DNA of 64,000 bases from Apteryx mantelli (Eukaryota > Chordata > Aves > Apterygiformes > Apterygidae): positions 19,373,207-19,437,206 of the forward strand of contig NC_089983.1 of the NCBI RefSeq assembly GCF_036417845.1. The letters run 5' to 3'. Both the position numbers and the translations under genes were made by a program. The notes beneath the pieces were generated by a model. The model saw nothing but the letters and a program-made list of their open reading frames with translations. It did no database searches and had not been told where the DNA came from. Shown here one piece after another: positions 13,321-25,941 of the stretch (position 1 is the first letter of the stretch; each line of letters opens with the position of its first letter).

Positions 13321-16300
13321 GGTATCTATATATTATCCTACAGATAATATCCAAAAGGTAATGTGGAGAAGAGTGTAATAAATTCATGAGATAACCTATT
13401 TCCCTCTTTGACCTAAAACAATCGTTTCTGTCAAAATCAGGCAAATCCATCTAAAAGAGGATGCTCTTTTGGAGAATAAGTAACTTGATAACTTTTCCAT
13501 TGGGGGCTTGAAAAGGTGACATATCCACAGATCAGCATCACTGAAAATCTAGCATTAACAGTCTCTCTCTTTTACAATTGGGTCAGTATTTTTCCCAAAA
13601 GATGCCCCTGGAATTACCTTTTGGACCAAAAACCTGACAACCTGACACTACATTCAAAAAACAAATTCTAAATAGACTTTTTGGATAGTTATGTCTAACA
13701 CAGATGCTACTCACAGCACCTACATTTCTGTGTCTCCGTAAGTCCTGTAACCCCTAACTTCAAATCTGTCCTACAAAGATACAGCAACATCATTCTGAAT
13801 GCAAAATTCTTCTAGGCCTTCTTCCCTTTTACCTAATTGTTTAGTGATCAATGCATTTTCTTTAAACATATGGGAAGCCTTTTAAAATTCTATATTTCTT
13901 TTCTCACAGATGAGTTCACCATCAAACTGTGGTATAGTTCTCTTCAGTTCTCCTGCTAGAGCATTTCTACCTAACATGGAATAAATAATTAAATATTATT
14001 TGGGATAATGAGAGAATAGCATAGTGTTTCTCCTTCTACCTGGTGAATGAGTCTGTTTCCATCCTTGTTCCAGGTAATATCTAGGCATTCCCTACACATG
14101 CTGGATCACAGTTTGCCCAGGCCATGAGACTTCCAACATGCCTGTCCACTTGTTGATCTTTGTGTGCTTCAAGCAGTAAAGAGTATTTTGTAATCTTTTT
14201 TTTTTATGATGAACGTTTTGAAACTCTTGAAAATTCTGAAGTTTGTTCCTGTTTTGTTCAGAGCAAACAAGATGCAAAATATAGCACAGTTACTCAGACA
14301 TATTAGGTTAGGGACATATCTGTAATACTACAAAATAAGCAGTACAGCTTCATAATATCACAAAATGATGAAAATTCTAAAAAGGAAAAAAAAATCCATC
14401 TTTTAAAATATAGTTACAGCATATTTAAGATTCACTAGCTTTGACTTGCTCTATACTCTCCAACTAAATTAGCTTCTCTGCTGAATATACACACTGGCAA
14501 CACAACTGGTAACAGAGGGGTTCTACACCACTGGGTGCATTTGACAAAAATGAACTTCACATGACAGAACTAAACAATAAACTCATGATATCTTAAGCAT
14601 TTCAGCAAGGATAGACCAATAATGGAAATACAATGTTTGCTTTTGAAAGTACTGTTCCAGAGGGCGAATTGACTCCAATAGCAGGAGGAAATTGAGAGCT
14701 TGCAATACCCTACCTAAAACATTTCTCAGTTTTTTTTCTCCTCCCTCCACATCAACACAGTTACAACAGGGTACCTATTCTATAAAGGCAACGTACCAGT
14801 ATGCAATAGGGATCCTATTTGTGAAAGGTTACGTGGTTTGAAATTGGATCAAGTCACAACAGAGGCAAACCCAATATTTTACCTCAAAGCAATGTAGCTA
14901 CATTGAGCATATCAGTGCAAAGATTCACCCAGAATTTTCACTGTGTCTGAATATTCCTTTATGATTTAGATAATAAACTGCAACTGTGTTTTCTCTGAGA
15001 CTTCACATCACCTCAAAGGAATGTTTGAGAGGCAAAGCACAGAGAGCTAAAGACTTCACAATCTAACCATTCTTCTGAAGCTGTTTGTCACCAAATGATC
15101 ACTATCCTATATTCATTGGAAATTCAATTTCCATCCCTATATCAAAAAAAAAATATTATTCCAGAATAACCTCTACAGGTGAGCATTTGTTTTTAAAACA
15201 AAATGCACTTTAAATCTGGAAGAATTACTCCTCTCAAACGTAACATACAGAAGAAAAAATGTATAGAAAATATTAATTACTTCTTGATGGGACTATAATG
15301 CATCATCATCCCTTTCAAACAGCTTGCAACTTTTCCTTAGATTTGTGGACATGCACAAATAGAGGCACATGATACAACATATTTTTTTTGTATAGTTGCC
15401 AGTTTCTTAGACTTCCTCCAGGACCTTGACACAATGTTTGGTAATTCCTGCCTTTCTAAACCTACCATTCCATAAAGACAGTCACAACTTCATGTCATGC
15501 TCTGACAGACTTTCTACTGTAATCTGCTGTCCTGTAGCTTCTCTTCACTTACCATCTACCATGATTGCCTGTGGACCCACAGAACTGCTCTGTTCTGAAC
15601 AGTGGCCAGACTTCAAAGTTTGTGATAGAACCAGAACTTCCCCCTAAGGCCATCAACACCATGACAGCTCCTAAGCCTCACAATTTGACTTTATGGGGGA
15701 TCAACTTATTCAGCAGATAGTGATGCCACAGTTAGCTCAAAAAGACACTGTGTTATTTTGTCTGTGGTTTTCACATTTCCCTGTATGGCTCTGAAGAAGA
15801 GTTCCTGCCTCCTACAATTCAAACGCGTAAGTAATCCTGAGAAAAACAGAGTGGTTATTACAGCTCTTGAGATTCTGCCATTTGGCTGTATATTCAAAAG
15901 CTGGGAATTGGGAAGGATAGTAAATAAACACCTCTAAACTGGATAGGTCCAGAAATTGTCTGAATATGGTTAACTTGGATGAAACTTGCACGGTTTTACC
16001 ACTATAGCCTACTCATTAACAAAGAGGTGATGGGGGAGGGGAAAAGAAAAAAAAATTGAGATTATTTACAGCATCATCAAAAAATTGCAGCCTACCAACA
16101 TAAAATTTGAAAGAAATTGTGGTTTTGCTATGCAAGTTACAGAATTAAAGTAAACAAAATTTTGCCTCATCTTGCCAAAAGGCTGAGGAAAAAGGATGTG
16201 AAGTAGCAGGAAGCAGAGATTTTTAGAATTCTGAAGGCATCCATTTGTCACTTTGAATCCTGTTTCTATAATGGAAAGCGTTCCTAGTGAAATGAGACAC

Positions 16301-19300
16301 CTGCTTTTCTGTAGCACATAGTTCCCCTATGGGCCATGAATAATCTGATACACTTCAGCAGTGTTTTTCATCCTTCTGAATCCAGCAGTAATCCAATTTA
16401 AAATACAGAATGGATTTTCCAAGGTAATAAATTATATCTGTTATTAACATAAGATTTTGGACAAATTTCTCTTCATGTTTTTCTAAATATCTGGATAATT
16501 GGTCAATACTGTCCATTTTGGCATCCTGTTTTCTCAGTATAGAGATTGTACTATTCAAGCCGAAATACAACTCAGAAACAAGGCAACATAATATACTGTG
16601 TTAAAAAGAAGGCATTTATATTTGATACATTCATGTTGTTATATGTTGAACCAAAAATTTAAAACAGCTGGGAAACTAAAAACATTCCTGGAAAGCTAAA
16701 GTACATTTTATACATAGTACTGGCACATTCGATGTACTGGAAAATAAGTATATTTCCCAGTCCAAAAATCCAAGACTAGAAGGAATATTCACTATTAAGA
16801 ACTTTCTCTCCTTACACTTTTAAACCAAGTGGTCCTGTTCAAGTTTGTTCATGCATTCTATATTGAATTAAAAATAATAATCCCACATGAGTTAACTAGT
16901 GATGCTTCTGCTTGGTTGCTATCATCCTAGCCCTGTGAACGTTACAAACTCTGCTGCACAAACTTTGATAAGACGTACAGAGGCAGTTAAATACAGTTAA
17001 ATGCATAAAACTAGATGGTCTGAATATAAGGCAGCAATAGCAAGAAGGTAAGTCAGATTTACAATCACATGAAAACTGAACATTTTTCCAGACACCTTTA
17101 GCATTACCCATGTGAGTTCAAGAAATGCAGCTGGGGAGGGAAGGGCAGTTTTTAAAATTAGCACAAATCTAACACTGTCACTAACTGCCCCAGATTAAGG
17201 ATTGTAGTTCTGCAACATGGTTATGCAGCATCTACAACAATGACCCAGTGCCACAACAGTAATATTAAAGAACAATTATGACCTGATATTAGACTGGAGA
17301 GAGTTCCATTTTCTAAGACTACTTGCAACAGTAAGAGTAGTAAGTTCAGGGCTAAGGCCCTTCTATAACTGTAGTTCAGTACCTTAAATGACAGGGGTTT
17401 TAAAAAGGTACTTGAGAACTCAATCAGCAGTCCAGAGCTCTTAAGAAGGGTTTCCATGATGGAAGTTTAATTACAAGAAGGATCATTCCTCTTGGTGAAA
17501 CTTCTGGCAAAGTCTATTTGATGCTTTTATTTTAATATTATTTTACATGGCTACGTCCATTTCAGTGGCACAGAAAGGATAATGAAGATCATTCAATATC
17601 ATTGCCTTTCCAGCTGCAGTTTTAGTTGAGACATTAAGCTATCGCATAACAGTGGCAACTCTCCAGGCAAGGGAAGAAAAAAAAAAAAAAAGTTTTGCAC
17701 CTGTTTACAAAAGCATTTAGTCATTATCCATTATTACCTTGACTTTACATCTAATTAAATACATTCATGCCAGATTCACTTTTCATTAAGACTGTTTCAA
17801 TGTCCTCTTACAGTCAACCTAAGTCTTTACTTTCTAAACAACAGGGGATCCCAAATGTACTTGCCGTTTTATTTGCCTGCATCAGTCCAATCTTCTGCGA
17901 TGTAAAGAGCTACTTCTCTGTCAACCTACTTCAAACGCTCACACCTTCTCTTAGATGTCCTTTTCGATCAGAAACAACCTTATCAATAAAGATCATTGTT
18001 TGCTACTGATCATACTCCTCAACTTCAGTAATTTACAAAAGCATCATTCCAAGCACAAGCATGGAGGAAAATGGCATTTTACTTAATTAGGAAGAATTTA
18101 TGCAAATGTTGACCAGTCCCAATTCCCATTTTTAGTAGTAGAATTGTTCTAGGAGTTTGAATCAGGCTTGAATGATTTTGAAGAAGTTACACAACTTGGG
18201 AGTTAAAATCAAAAGCACAAACCAAACCTGACAGCAATATTTAGTTATTTTGGAGTGATAATACAATGCAAGGAACTACTGGGAAAATTTAAAACTAATA
18301 TAGTTCCTTTGTTGAACTTTGACAAAGATGCTGATATCATGGCTCAAACTAAAAAATAGAGGAGGTTATTTGAGGAACAAATACAATTATAAGAAGAACA
18401 TATGAATTTGACAGTACCAAGACCTTATTTCAGTCATCAATTATTAGCTACGGTCAAGAAATTTTCTCTTATCAGGCTGTCTTCCATTCAAAGGACCATG
18501 ATCAAAAGTTATGCTTACATAAGAATAGATACTGAAACTGTTTTGCCCATACAGATTTTGCTGCAGCTTGCTATATGTATGCAGTCAGATTCTTTGGAAT
18601 AACAGTGTTCCTTTAGGTGTGACTGTGCATCATTTACCCTCCTTATTGCTTTATAAAGGTAGTATAGCCTTAACCGCACTTCAGATTTTTGAATCAACAG
18701 TGCTTTAGCTAGTGGGGAGGGGGGAAGAGGCAGAATAAGAATCACCGCAGTTGTACAGAAAATGCACGTTGAAGGTGTATATGTATTACAGGATAAATAG
18801 GCATCCTTTATTCCTCAAGTGATTGCCCACACAGATTATCTGATAGAAAAGTGCTCATATCTGAAGGGTGAAAATAGGAGAAATTTACCAATCTTTTCTG
18901 AAATTGTGCATCAACAAGTAAAGGAAATAAATACATTCATGTAACTCCAAAAAGCAATACCTGAAAAGCACTGGACAGCTGTAGTTCACAGGGAAGCAGC
19001 AGGGACTGTCCGAGCCTTGGAGGAATAGGGCTTTAATACTTTCCTTGTTATTTGATAGCTAGTCTTAATATAGTTAGAAGAGTCTGAAACATATGAAGGC
19101 TGTCTTTATCAACATAGGTTATGCAGCAGGTATAAGGACATACAGGGGATGAAAAAATCTAGGAAATAATGAAAACAATTTTCTCTAAATAATGCCACAA
19201 AAGCCTTTTCACACAGGGAGTGTGAAATGTTGCATGATTTGGAATGATGCATGGGTTTTGACAGGAAAAACAGAAGATAAATCATCTGGTTAAGTTGAAA

Positions 19301-21029
19301 GTCTAAAATCACATTTTACAGAAACTTGAGATTATACCTAAGTCTTCTTGCAACAGAGAATATGAAGGATTTTCCTCAAGATCCTTTCCATATCATCTCT
19401 TCTTCTAGGTGAATCAATAGCCATGCAAAAGGCTATTTTCATTTAAAATTCTCAGTAGTCATCAGAGGGTTTCCTGGTGCAGATCCAATTACATGATGGA
19501 CATGTGAGGCTCCTTGCAAGTTCCTAGCTTCTGATGGACTGTTGCTTCCCAGTGGGCAGCCTGCAGGAACAGGTGAAAGTAAGCCATTGAAGAATCACTG
19601 TTGTGCTTCAGACAAGACATAAACAGCACATTTCTACCCATGAGCCTCTTCCATACAAACACTTATCAGAAGAAAAAAAACAAGGCTGAATGAAGATGAC
19701 AAGCTAGCAGTTTAGAGAATGTTTCTTTTAGATGTTCTAGAGTACTGAGCCCAAAAAGATAACAGCAGCGCTATAGAAGAATTCAGTGCCAGAATAGCCA
19801 GTGATGACAAGAACAGGACCATTAAGGAGATAATCAGCCCTGAAGGAGAGGCAGCTCATAATGTTCTTTCCAGTGGGGAGCATGAAATACTGCAGAAATG
19901 GGTTGTAAGAGGAGAAAAAGATGTGGTTGAAGCTACTTATCTTTAGTTCTTCAGTTACAAAGAAGTGGGCACCCACAATGCAGGTGATGGCAGCACTATT
20001 TGAAATGATCAAACCCTACATCTATAGGGCTCATACACAAAATTGCATTTGTATATATACTAATACAAGAAATTCCACATTTCCAGAATGAGGTACACAT
20101 TCTTATACTTTTATATAGACATTCACTTTTTTTTTTTTAAACACTAATTTCAAATTATACCTTGAGCTCTTGGTGTCCAAGAGCTTCATAACGCACACTC
20201 TGTTAGTCACACAGAGTCCCCACGTAGTCCTGAGTCAGAATGTAAGCTGGAAGCTCAAGCTGATCCTAAAGAAGAGAGTGGTATATCTGAAGGATAACAC
20301 AACTGCTGTTGTGTTTGAGGAATGAAACAAAGCATACAGAGCACTTCAATAACTCAGTGATTTACTACATACCTACAAAATAAGATAAAATAAAACATGC
20401 AACTGAGGCATCTGAGAGGAGTTGTAGAGCTCCTTTAAAGACACTTTATTGATGTGTTTAAACACTTTTTCAAAAAACAAACAAACAACAACAAAAAAAA
20501 CCTAAGCTAAATTTAGACCACTGTGTCAGCAGTTAAGGAAAATATAGATATTCTAAAAGACAAAATGCTAGAAGAACTTTTGAACAAGATGATGAAACTA
20601 CATAAAATTCACTCAATATTATAAAGTCAGCAATGAATTCTTAAGAGCAGAAATTCTCTGCAGAATGAGGCAAAAGATCTGGTTTTCTAAGGAAATCAAT
20701 AAAATAATCTGAATATGAGAAAATTTTTGAGGAAGTTATATGTACAACTTCATATACAACTGCATATACAACATCATCTTTATAAAAAATTAAAAAGAAA
20801 AAAAACCCAAAACATAACCCAAAACCCCATAGTGCTTCATAGTGTGAAAAGCTAATAGGAAAATGGCATTAGATAACCCTGAATGATAGCTTCTCCATAT
20901 TAGTAATTCTCTTCAGGTGAACTCTACTACTGGAAATGTGGAAGACAGTTTAATGCAAAAGGATTACGGGTATCTAGTTTTGCTACTGGGCAAGTGTGAC
21001 CTATATGGTTGCAGCTGACACCCTTTAAC

Positions 21030-21270
21030 CAGTCACATGCTTCAATGTCAGAGGCTGGCTCCAGCCGGCAACAGAGAACCGCCTGGGCTTGTGCTGCGGC
21101 TCCCACCAGCCAGCCAAGTGCCGCAGGAGCTGCAGTGGGCAGGGGAGAGGACACCCCGGCTCGGAGGCACATGAAACACTGGCCCAGCTGCAGCTCCTGC
21201 TTCCCTTCTGCAGCTAGCCGCATGGGCTGTGGCCCCCACCTGCCCTCACTGCGGAGTGGGAAGAGGCAGG
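21030..21270. other. GC-rich islet in AT-rich intergenic DNA
   Basis: About 240 bases stand out from the surrounding AT-rich DNA by high G+C content, with several CpG dinucleotides and GC-rich words such as CAGCC and GGAGCTGCAG. Open frames cross it on both strands (for example 21009-21464 plus and 21048-21239 minus), but none shows a domain, and open frames arise easily where stop codons are rare. It could be a small regulatory island or the remnant of an old repeat. Confidence 0.5.
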
Positions 21271-22184
21271 AAGGTTTTGCATTATGCTGTTACTTGCAGC
21301 GCCAGCAACAGCCAAAACAGATCAGTGTCCAAATCCAACAGCACGTGCTTCAGAGCCAGCTTCCCAGTTGTTCACCATTCATCTACCCCTCATCTCCTCT
21401 GAAGATATTATTAACCATTTCAAAACTTAAGTCAGTCACCCTCAAAGTATTAACTTCAATTTAGGTTAAAGTCTATATTCTTGGTATGACTGGTTTCCTC
21501 AAGAGCTCAACTCAATTTTACTATAAATACACATCTGCCTCCACAACCGAGTTTACAAAATAGTTTAAAAAAAAACAGAATTAAAGCAGCCATTAAAGAC
21601 AACATCCCATAACAATGATGGATTTTCAGAGTATTTACAGATATTGCTATATTTTCCTCCCAATGAATGGCAATAATAGTCTGCTCTTTTGTGTAGCATG
21701 CACAATCTGTCATACATAAGAGGAAGTTTAGGCTGTGAGAAAAATTGTTTCAATGCCTTTTTGACATTTCTCAAGACTTTCTCGCATTGACCAGTGCCAA
21801 CAATACAGAACAAAATGAAATCGTACTTAAAACTTTTTCCCAGAAAGTTTAATGTGAACTGAACTTTCACTGAAAACTGAATTTTACAGATTTTTAAAAT
21901 ATTTAATTAGCAGACTGTCTTTTTAATTATATGTAAGCATAGAAGGAAACTTTGAGCATACAGTGCTAAAGAGATGAGTGCGGAAAGAGGAATAATGATA
22001 GGAAGAGTGAGGGGAAGAAAGGAAGAAATAGGTAGGAACTTGTGTGGAACAGAAAAAAAGTGGAACTTTTTCTTCCACCCTAAGATACAAAGACTTCTGC
22101 TGAGTCCAATAAAATTCACAGTTCCACAAAAAGGCAGGTCTAAATTAAATTAGTACAAGTTATTCATGAGAGCTGTGAGTGCTT

Positions 22185-22200
22185 GGGTGGGTGGGTGGGG
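22185..22200 (+). other. G-quadruplex motif
   Basis: Four runs of three or four G separated by single T bases, the tightest class of G-quadruplex motif. Further G runs follow at 22222-22226, 22229-22239 and 22426-22437 within a purine-rich stretch. Formation in cells is an inference. Confidence 0.8.
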
Positions 22201-23661
22201 CAGAGGAAGGAAGCTGTAAAAGGGGGTTGGGGGGGGGGGAAAGAGTTGTGGATAACAAAAGAAAGAGCAAGAGACAGAGGGAGAAAGCCATGTGTGTGCA
22301 GAAGAGAAGAGCACAATCTCCCTCTCTCAAGGGGGAGAATGTAAGGGATGAAAGATGATGAATACAGAAAAACTTACTGAAGGAGCGAATTTACTGGACA
22401 AAAAGGAAGTCTGATAGCTAGAAAAGGGGGGGGGGGGAAGTCACCCAACCCCCCAAAACTCACACAGCAGAGACAACTTGCCAAGAGAAAAGAAATCCAA
22501 AATTAAAAAAAGAATTCTAAACATGGATAAATTTAATACGTTATTCTTTTTTTGACATCTATTTAAGAAACATTAGATAATTATACTAATAGAAAAAAGA
22601 CACTGAAAAAGTTATACCACAGTATCAGGTAGAAAAAAGTTATACAAAACAAGAAAAGCTAGAAAGATCAGACAGATACAAAAAAAATTACAGGCTATAT
22701 CCCCACAACATCTACTGATGAATCACCTTCTGTATAAATCAATCCTTTACCAAGTTATTCTGTCAAATTACTTTTACGTAAAAACTTGATAAAAGGAATG
22801 TTGCTACAGTATTAAAATATATGTTTATTTTTTGTATGAAAGGATCCAGGGATTTTACTCTTATGTTGGAAACAGAAAGAAGGTGCTGATTTGTCAAAGT
22901 TCAAACAAATAAAACAATCTAAAGTCTTCAGATATGGGGAAGGACCTTAGAATATTTGTGTGTTTTGTGAAACTCAATGGCAAAAGGCAGTACTTTGTTT
23001 TTATGCCTCTTAGGAGATGATCAGCTCCAATAAAACTATTTACATTTACTTACACATAAACCAGTTAATAACAACATGTTCCATTCTCCAATAGAATAGA
23101 AATAGTAGTTTTAGAAACTATATTTTTAAACTACATTGGTAATGTTAACTTTAAATGGTCATAAGAAATTTTTCATAGCACAGCCATATTTTATGCAAAT
23201 AATATTTACTATTTCATATTGCAATTAGACAAGCACATTCTTAAGGTTATAGGTCTAAAACTATATTAATAGCTTATTTCAACTCTAAGTAGCAAAATGT
23301 ATTTAAATAAGGTACATCTGAATTGATCATAGGCAGGAGAACTAAATTTCATCTTCTGTGTTAGAATTCATTAAACCTTCACTGAATTGAATTGTGCAGG
23401 TATAACTCAGGTTGACATCTGGTTGTGTAGTTAGTATAGGTTGCTTTCTAAGTAAGAAGCAGTAGAGCATATTAAGCTAAACTTGCTATCAAGTATTTGT
23501 CAAGTCAATTGAATTCATCTTTCTTCATAAGCTAGAAGAGAAATATTTCTTTCATAATGCTCATAATAGTGCAGTTTTTCACTGAAACACTGAAAAAAAT
23601 CTTGTAAGCACGTTTTATGCATCAAGCTTTTAATTCTACTGGATCATAGTAGACAGGGCTT

Positions 23662-23674
23662 CCCCCCCCCCCCC
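23662..23674. repeat. Poly-C run
   Basis: A homopolymer of about 13 C. Its length is prone to sequencing error. Confidence 0.8.
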
Positions 23675-25059
23675 ATTTTTACACAGACAGGAGTTTTTTT
23701 CCTTTGACTGGTTGGTTGTTTTGGCTTTTTAACCTCCCTCAGAAGCACCAAAGATTGACTGATGCACTTAGAGATCTGGACTGACTCAAAAATTAATGCC
23801 AGGAATCCTCTCAGGAGGATTCAATTAGTACATCATATTCACTCACACATGGTCATATATTGATTTTCAGATTTGGGACTGGAAATATATTTCCTGGGCT
23901 ACAGGACAAGTAGGAGATCTTCCATTTTCCCTGCAGCATGGGGAGTAGTTCACCTGTTTACACCATGTTGAAAGATCTCACTTAATCAGCCCCTTAACAG
24001 TTCCTGACATTTGGGAACAGACCAGTGCTCTTTTGTTTCCACCTGTAGCCTAAATGCTAATATTCTAGAATAGAAATATCTGGCCTAAGCAACTCTAAGT
24101 TTGACACTAATACTAAACAAAACATAATGGCCTATCATATATAACAGATCAGGCAAAGTGATCTCATGCTCCTCTGGGCGGGGGAGGAAGGTTTGTTCAG
24201 GTTACTGTGTGTACAAAGATTCCCTATGTAGTACCATAAGAGTTCTAGTGAAGGGAAGAGAGAAATCTTTACTTGAAACTAAATAACATACAAAAGTGTT
24301 TCCTAGCATCACTTTATGCCATATGTATTACAGATGCACGTTAAAGCAAATCCCATATTTACAGAATGCTGTATTTGAAGCCTGATTATATTTCGCACAT
24401 ATAGAGCTTAGCTTATTCTTCTGTTAAAAATGAAGAGTACTAATTCCATATCTGCCTGCTTACAGGCAATATTAAAATTCATAAATAGTCAGTCTATTTC
24501 CAATTAGTATGCAATTATTGAAGTTATTAAATAAAATTTACAATGTATTTATTATAAAAGGCATTCCTGTTCCGAGAAGATGGTAGGAAAAGAGTAATTG
24601 TGCTAAAATGTGTGTTTAGATCCTACTTTGAAGATTACAACAGAATCCCTAAGTGGATGGAACGTATGTATACTTCAGTTGAGGCAAAGCTCACGTTAGC
24701 ATTATCACATATTCCATGTTCTTCCTGTTTTATAATGAACCTTAAAAAAAAACCCTTCCTATATTTTTAGTTTGGTCTATTACTTTTTCCTTCATAAAAA
24801 ACTCTGGAAAGAACTTCAACAAGGAATTAGAACAGTTGGCAATATTATTTTATGCTAGGTCTGTTGCACACAGTTTGCATGCTTTCAAGGCTCAGATTAA
24901 CCTAGTATGCTTTAAACGGCAGATAATTAAAAAAAAAACCACACACACAAAACAGCATAATAAATTACATTACACTTCATCCAATAGGACATTAAAGTGT
25001 TTTACAGACTATACACACAGAACACCCCATCAGTCACTGAAAGCAAGTACCTCTGGGAT

Positions 25060-25265
25060 GAGATGCGACAACTGTTTCAGTGTATGGCCCAGGACAGGAA
25101 GTGAAGATTACCACCACATCTAATCGAGATTGCAGGGGGAATTTAGGTAGGAAGAATGTAATTATCCAGTTTGGAATCTGGCCAGACCATGGGGGTTAAC
25201 ATCTTATAAAGAGCCCTATGAGAATTTTAACCACCACCCGTGCTCAGGACCTTTAATTTATGTTA
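25060..25265 (+). repeat. Fragment of an ancient interspersed vertebrate repeat
   Basis: The stretch from about 25125 on reads, with substitutions, like a repeat I recall from many vertebrate genomes (fish, reptiles): a segment resembling GTAATTACCCAAATTGGAA, then GGCCAGGACACCGGGGTTAA, then GTGCCATGGGATCTTTAATG with ACCAC, then GTCAGGACCTCGGTTTA. Here the matching words are GTAATTATCCAG, GGCCAGACCATGGGGGTTAA, GAGAATTTTAACCACC and GCTCAGGACCTTTAATTTA. I cannot name the family with certainty. The divergence suggests an old copy. The limits are approximate. Confidence 0.6.
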
Positions 25266-25925
25266 GCCTTCTGGAGCAAGGTTCTCTAGCAGCACTGGTC
25301 AACTGGTTTCATATGTAGCCACAGAAGTGGGGAAAAGTGACTTCTTGGTGTTACTTGCCATTTCTATCCCACTACTAAGTGGATTAATACTACTTAGCCT
25401 GCAGTATCTGATGAAAATGCAGATGAAAACAAATATGACTGAAAGCTGCAATGAATCAGCAGCTAAATTCTAACCAAACCCTCAAATGCTATACAGGAAA
25501 AAAAGTGTTTCCTGCTCTAATAAGTCCTAAGTTCTCATAATGAAAGCACTCAAGATCATCAATTGTCTCCACAAGTATATTAATAAATACTACTATGAAG
25601 ATACACATATATGAAGATACACAGTGTTAACATCAGAAATAACTATTCTGTCTCCAAAAGCAATCTCTGAGAAAGAACAGGAAACTAAAGCATGCATACA
25701 GATCAGTTTCTTCCAAATATGAAGTAGCAATTGTTATTATAAACCAGACTGTATTTAATGAAGTAACATATGTTACACTAGTAGAAATATCTGAATACAA
25801 CTGAATTCTTTTCACTTAAGTGAGATTGAAAGTTAAAAACAACAATGAAAGAAACAAAGATGAGCAGGTAGGAAGAAATATAATTGTGTAGCTCTTTCTT
25901 TTTTTTCCAATTGTCACCTTTAAGC

Positions 25926-25941
25926 AATAATAATAATAATA
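25926..25941. repeat. (AAT)n microsatellite
   Basis: Five or so AAT/TAA triplets in a row. Confidence 0.8.

Larger units (their letters stand above)
12287..25049. other. Gene-free intergenic DNA with simple repeats
   Basis: No coding exon recognised. It contains a TA-rich microsatellite near 13294-13320, a GC-rich islet near 21030-21270, purine-rich and G-run sequence near 22160-22440 and a poly-C run at 23662-23674. A minus-strand open stretch at 19737-20012 encodes hydrophobic residues but matches no family I know. Confidence 0.65.

Noticed and set aside
21009..21464. 151-codon plus-strand open frame
   Set aside because: It crosses the GC-rich islet, with a minus-strand frame open over the same bases. 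There is no domain, no splice context and a composition expected from GC-rich DNA.
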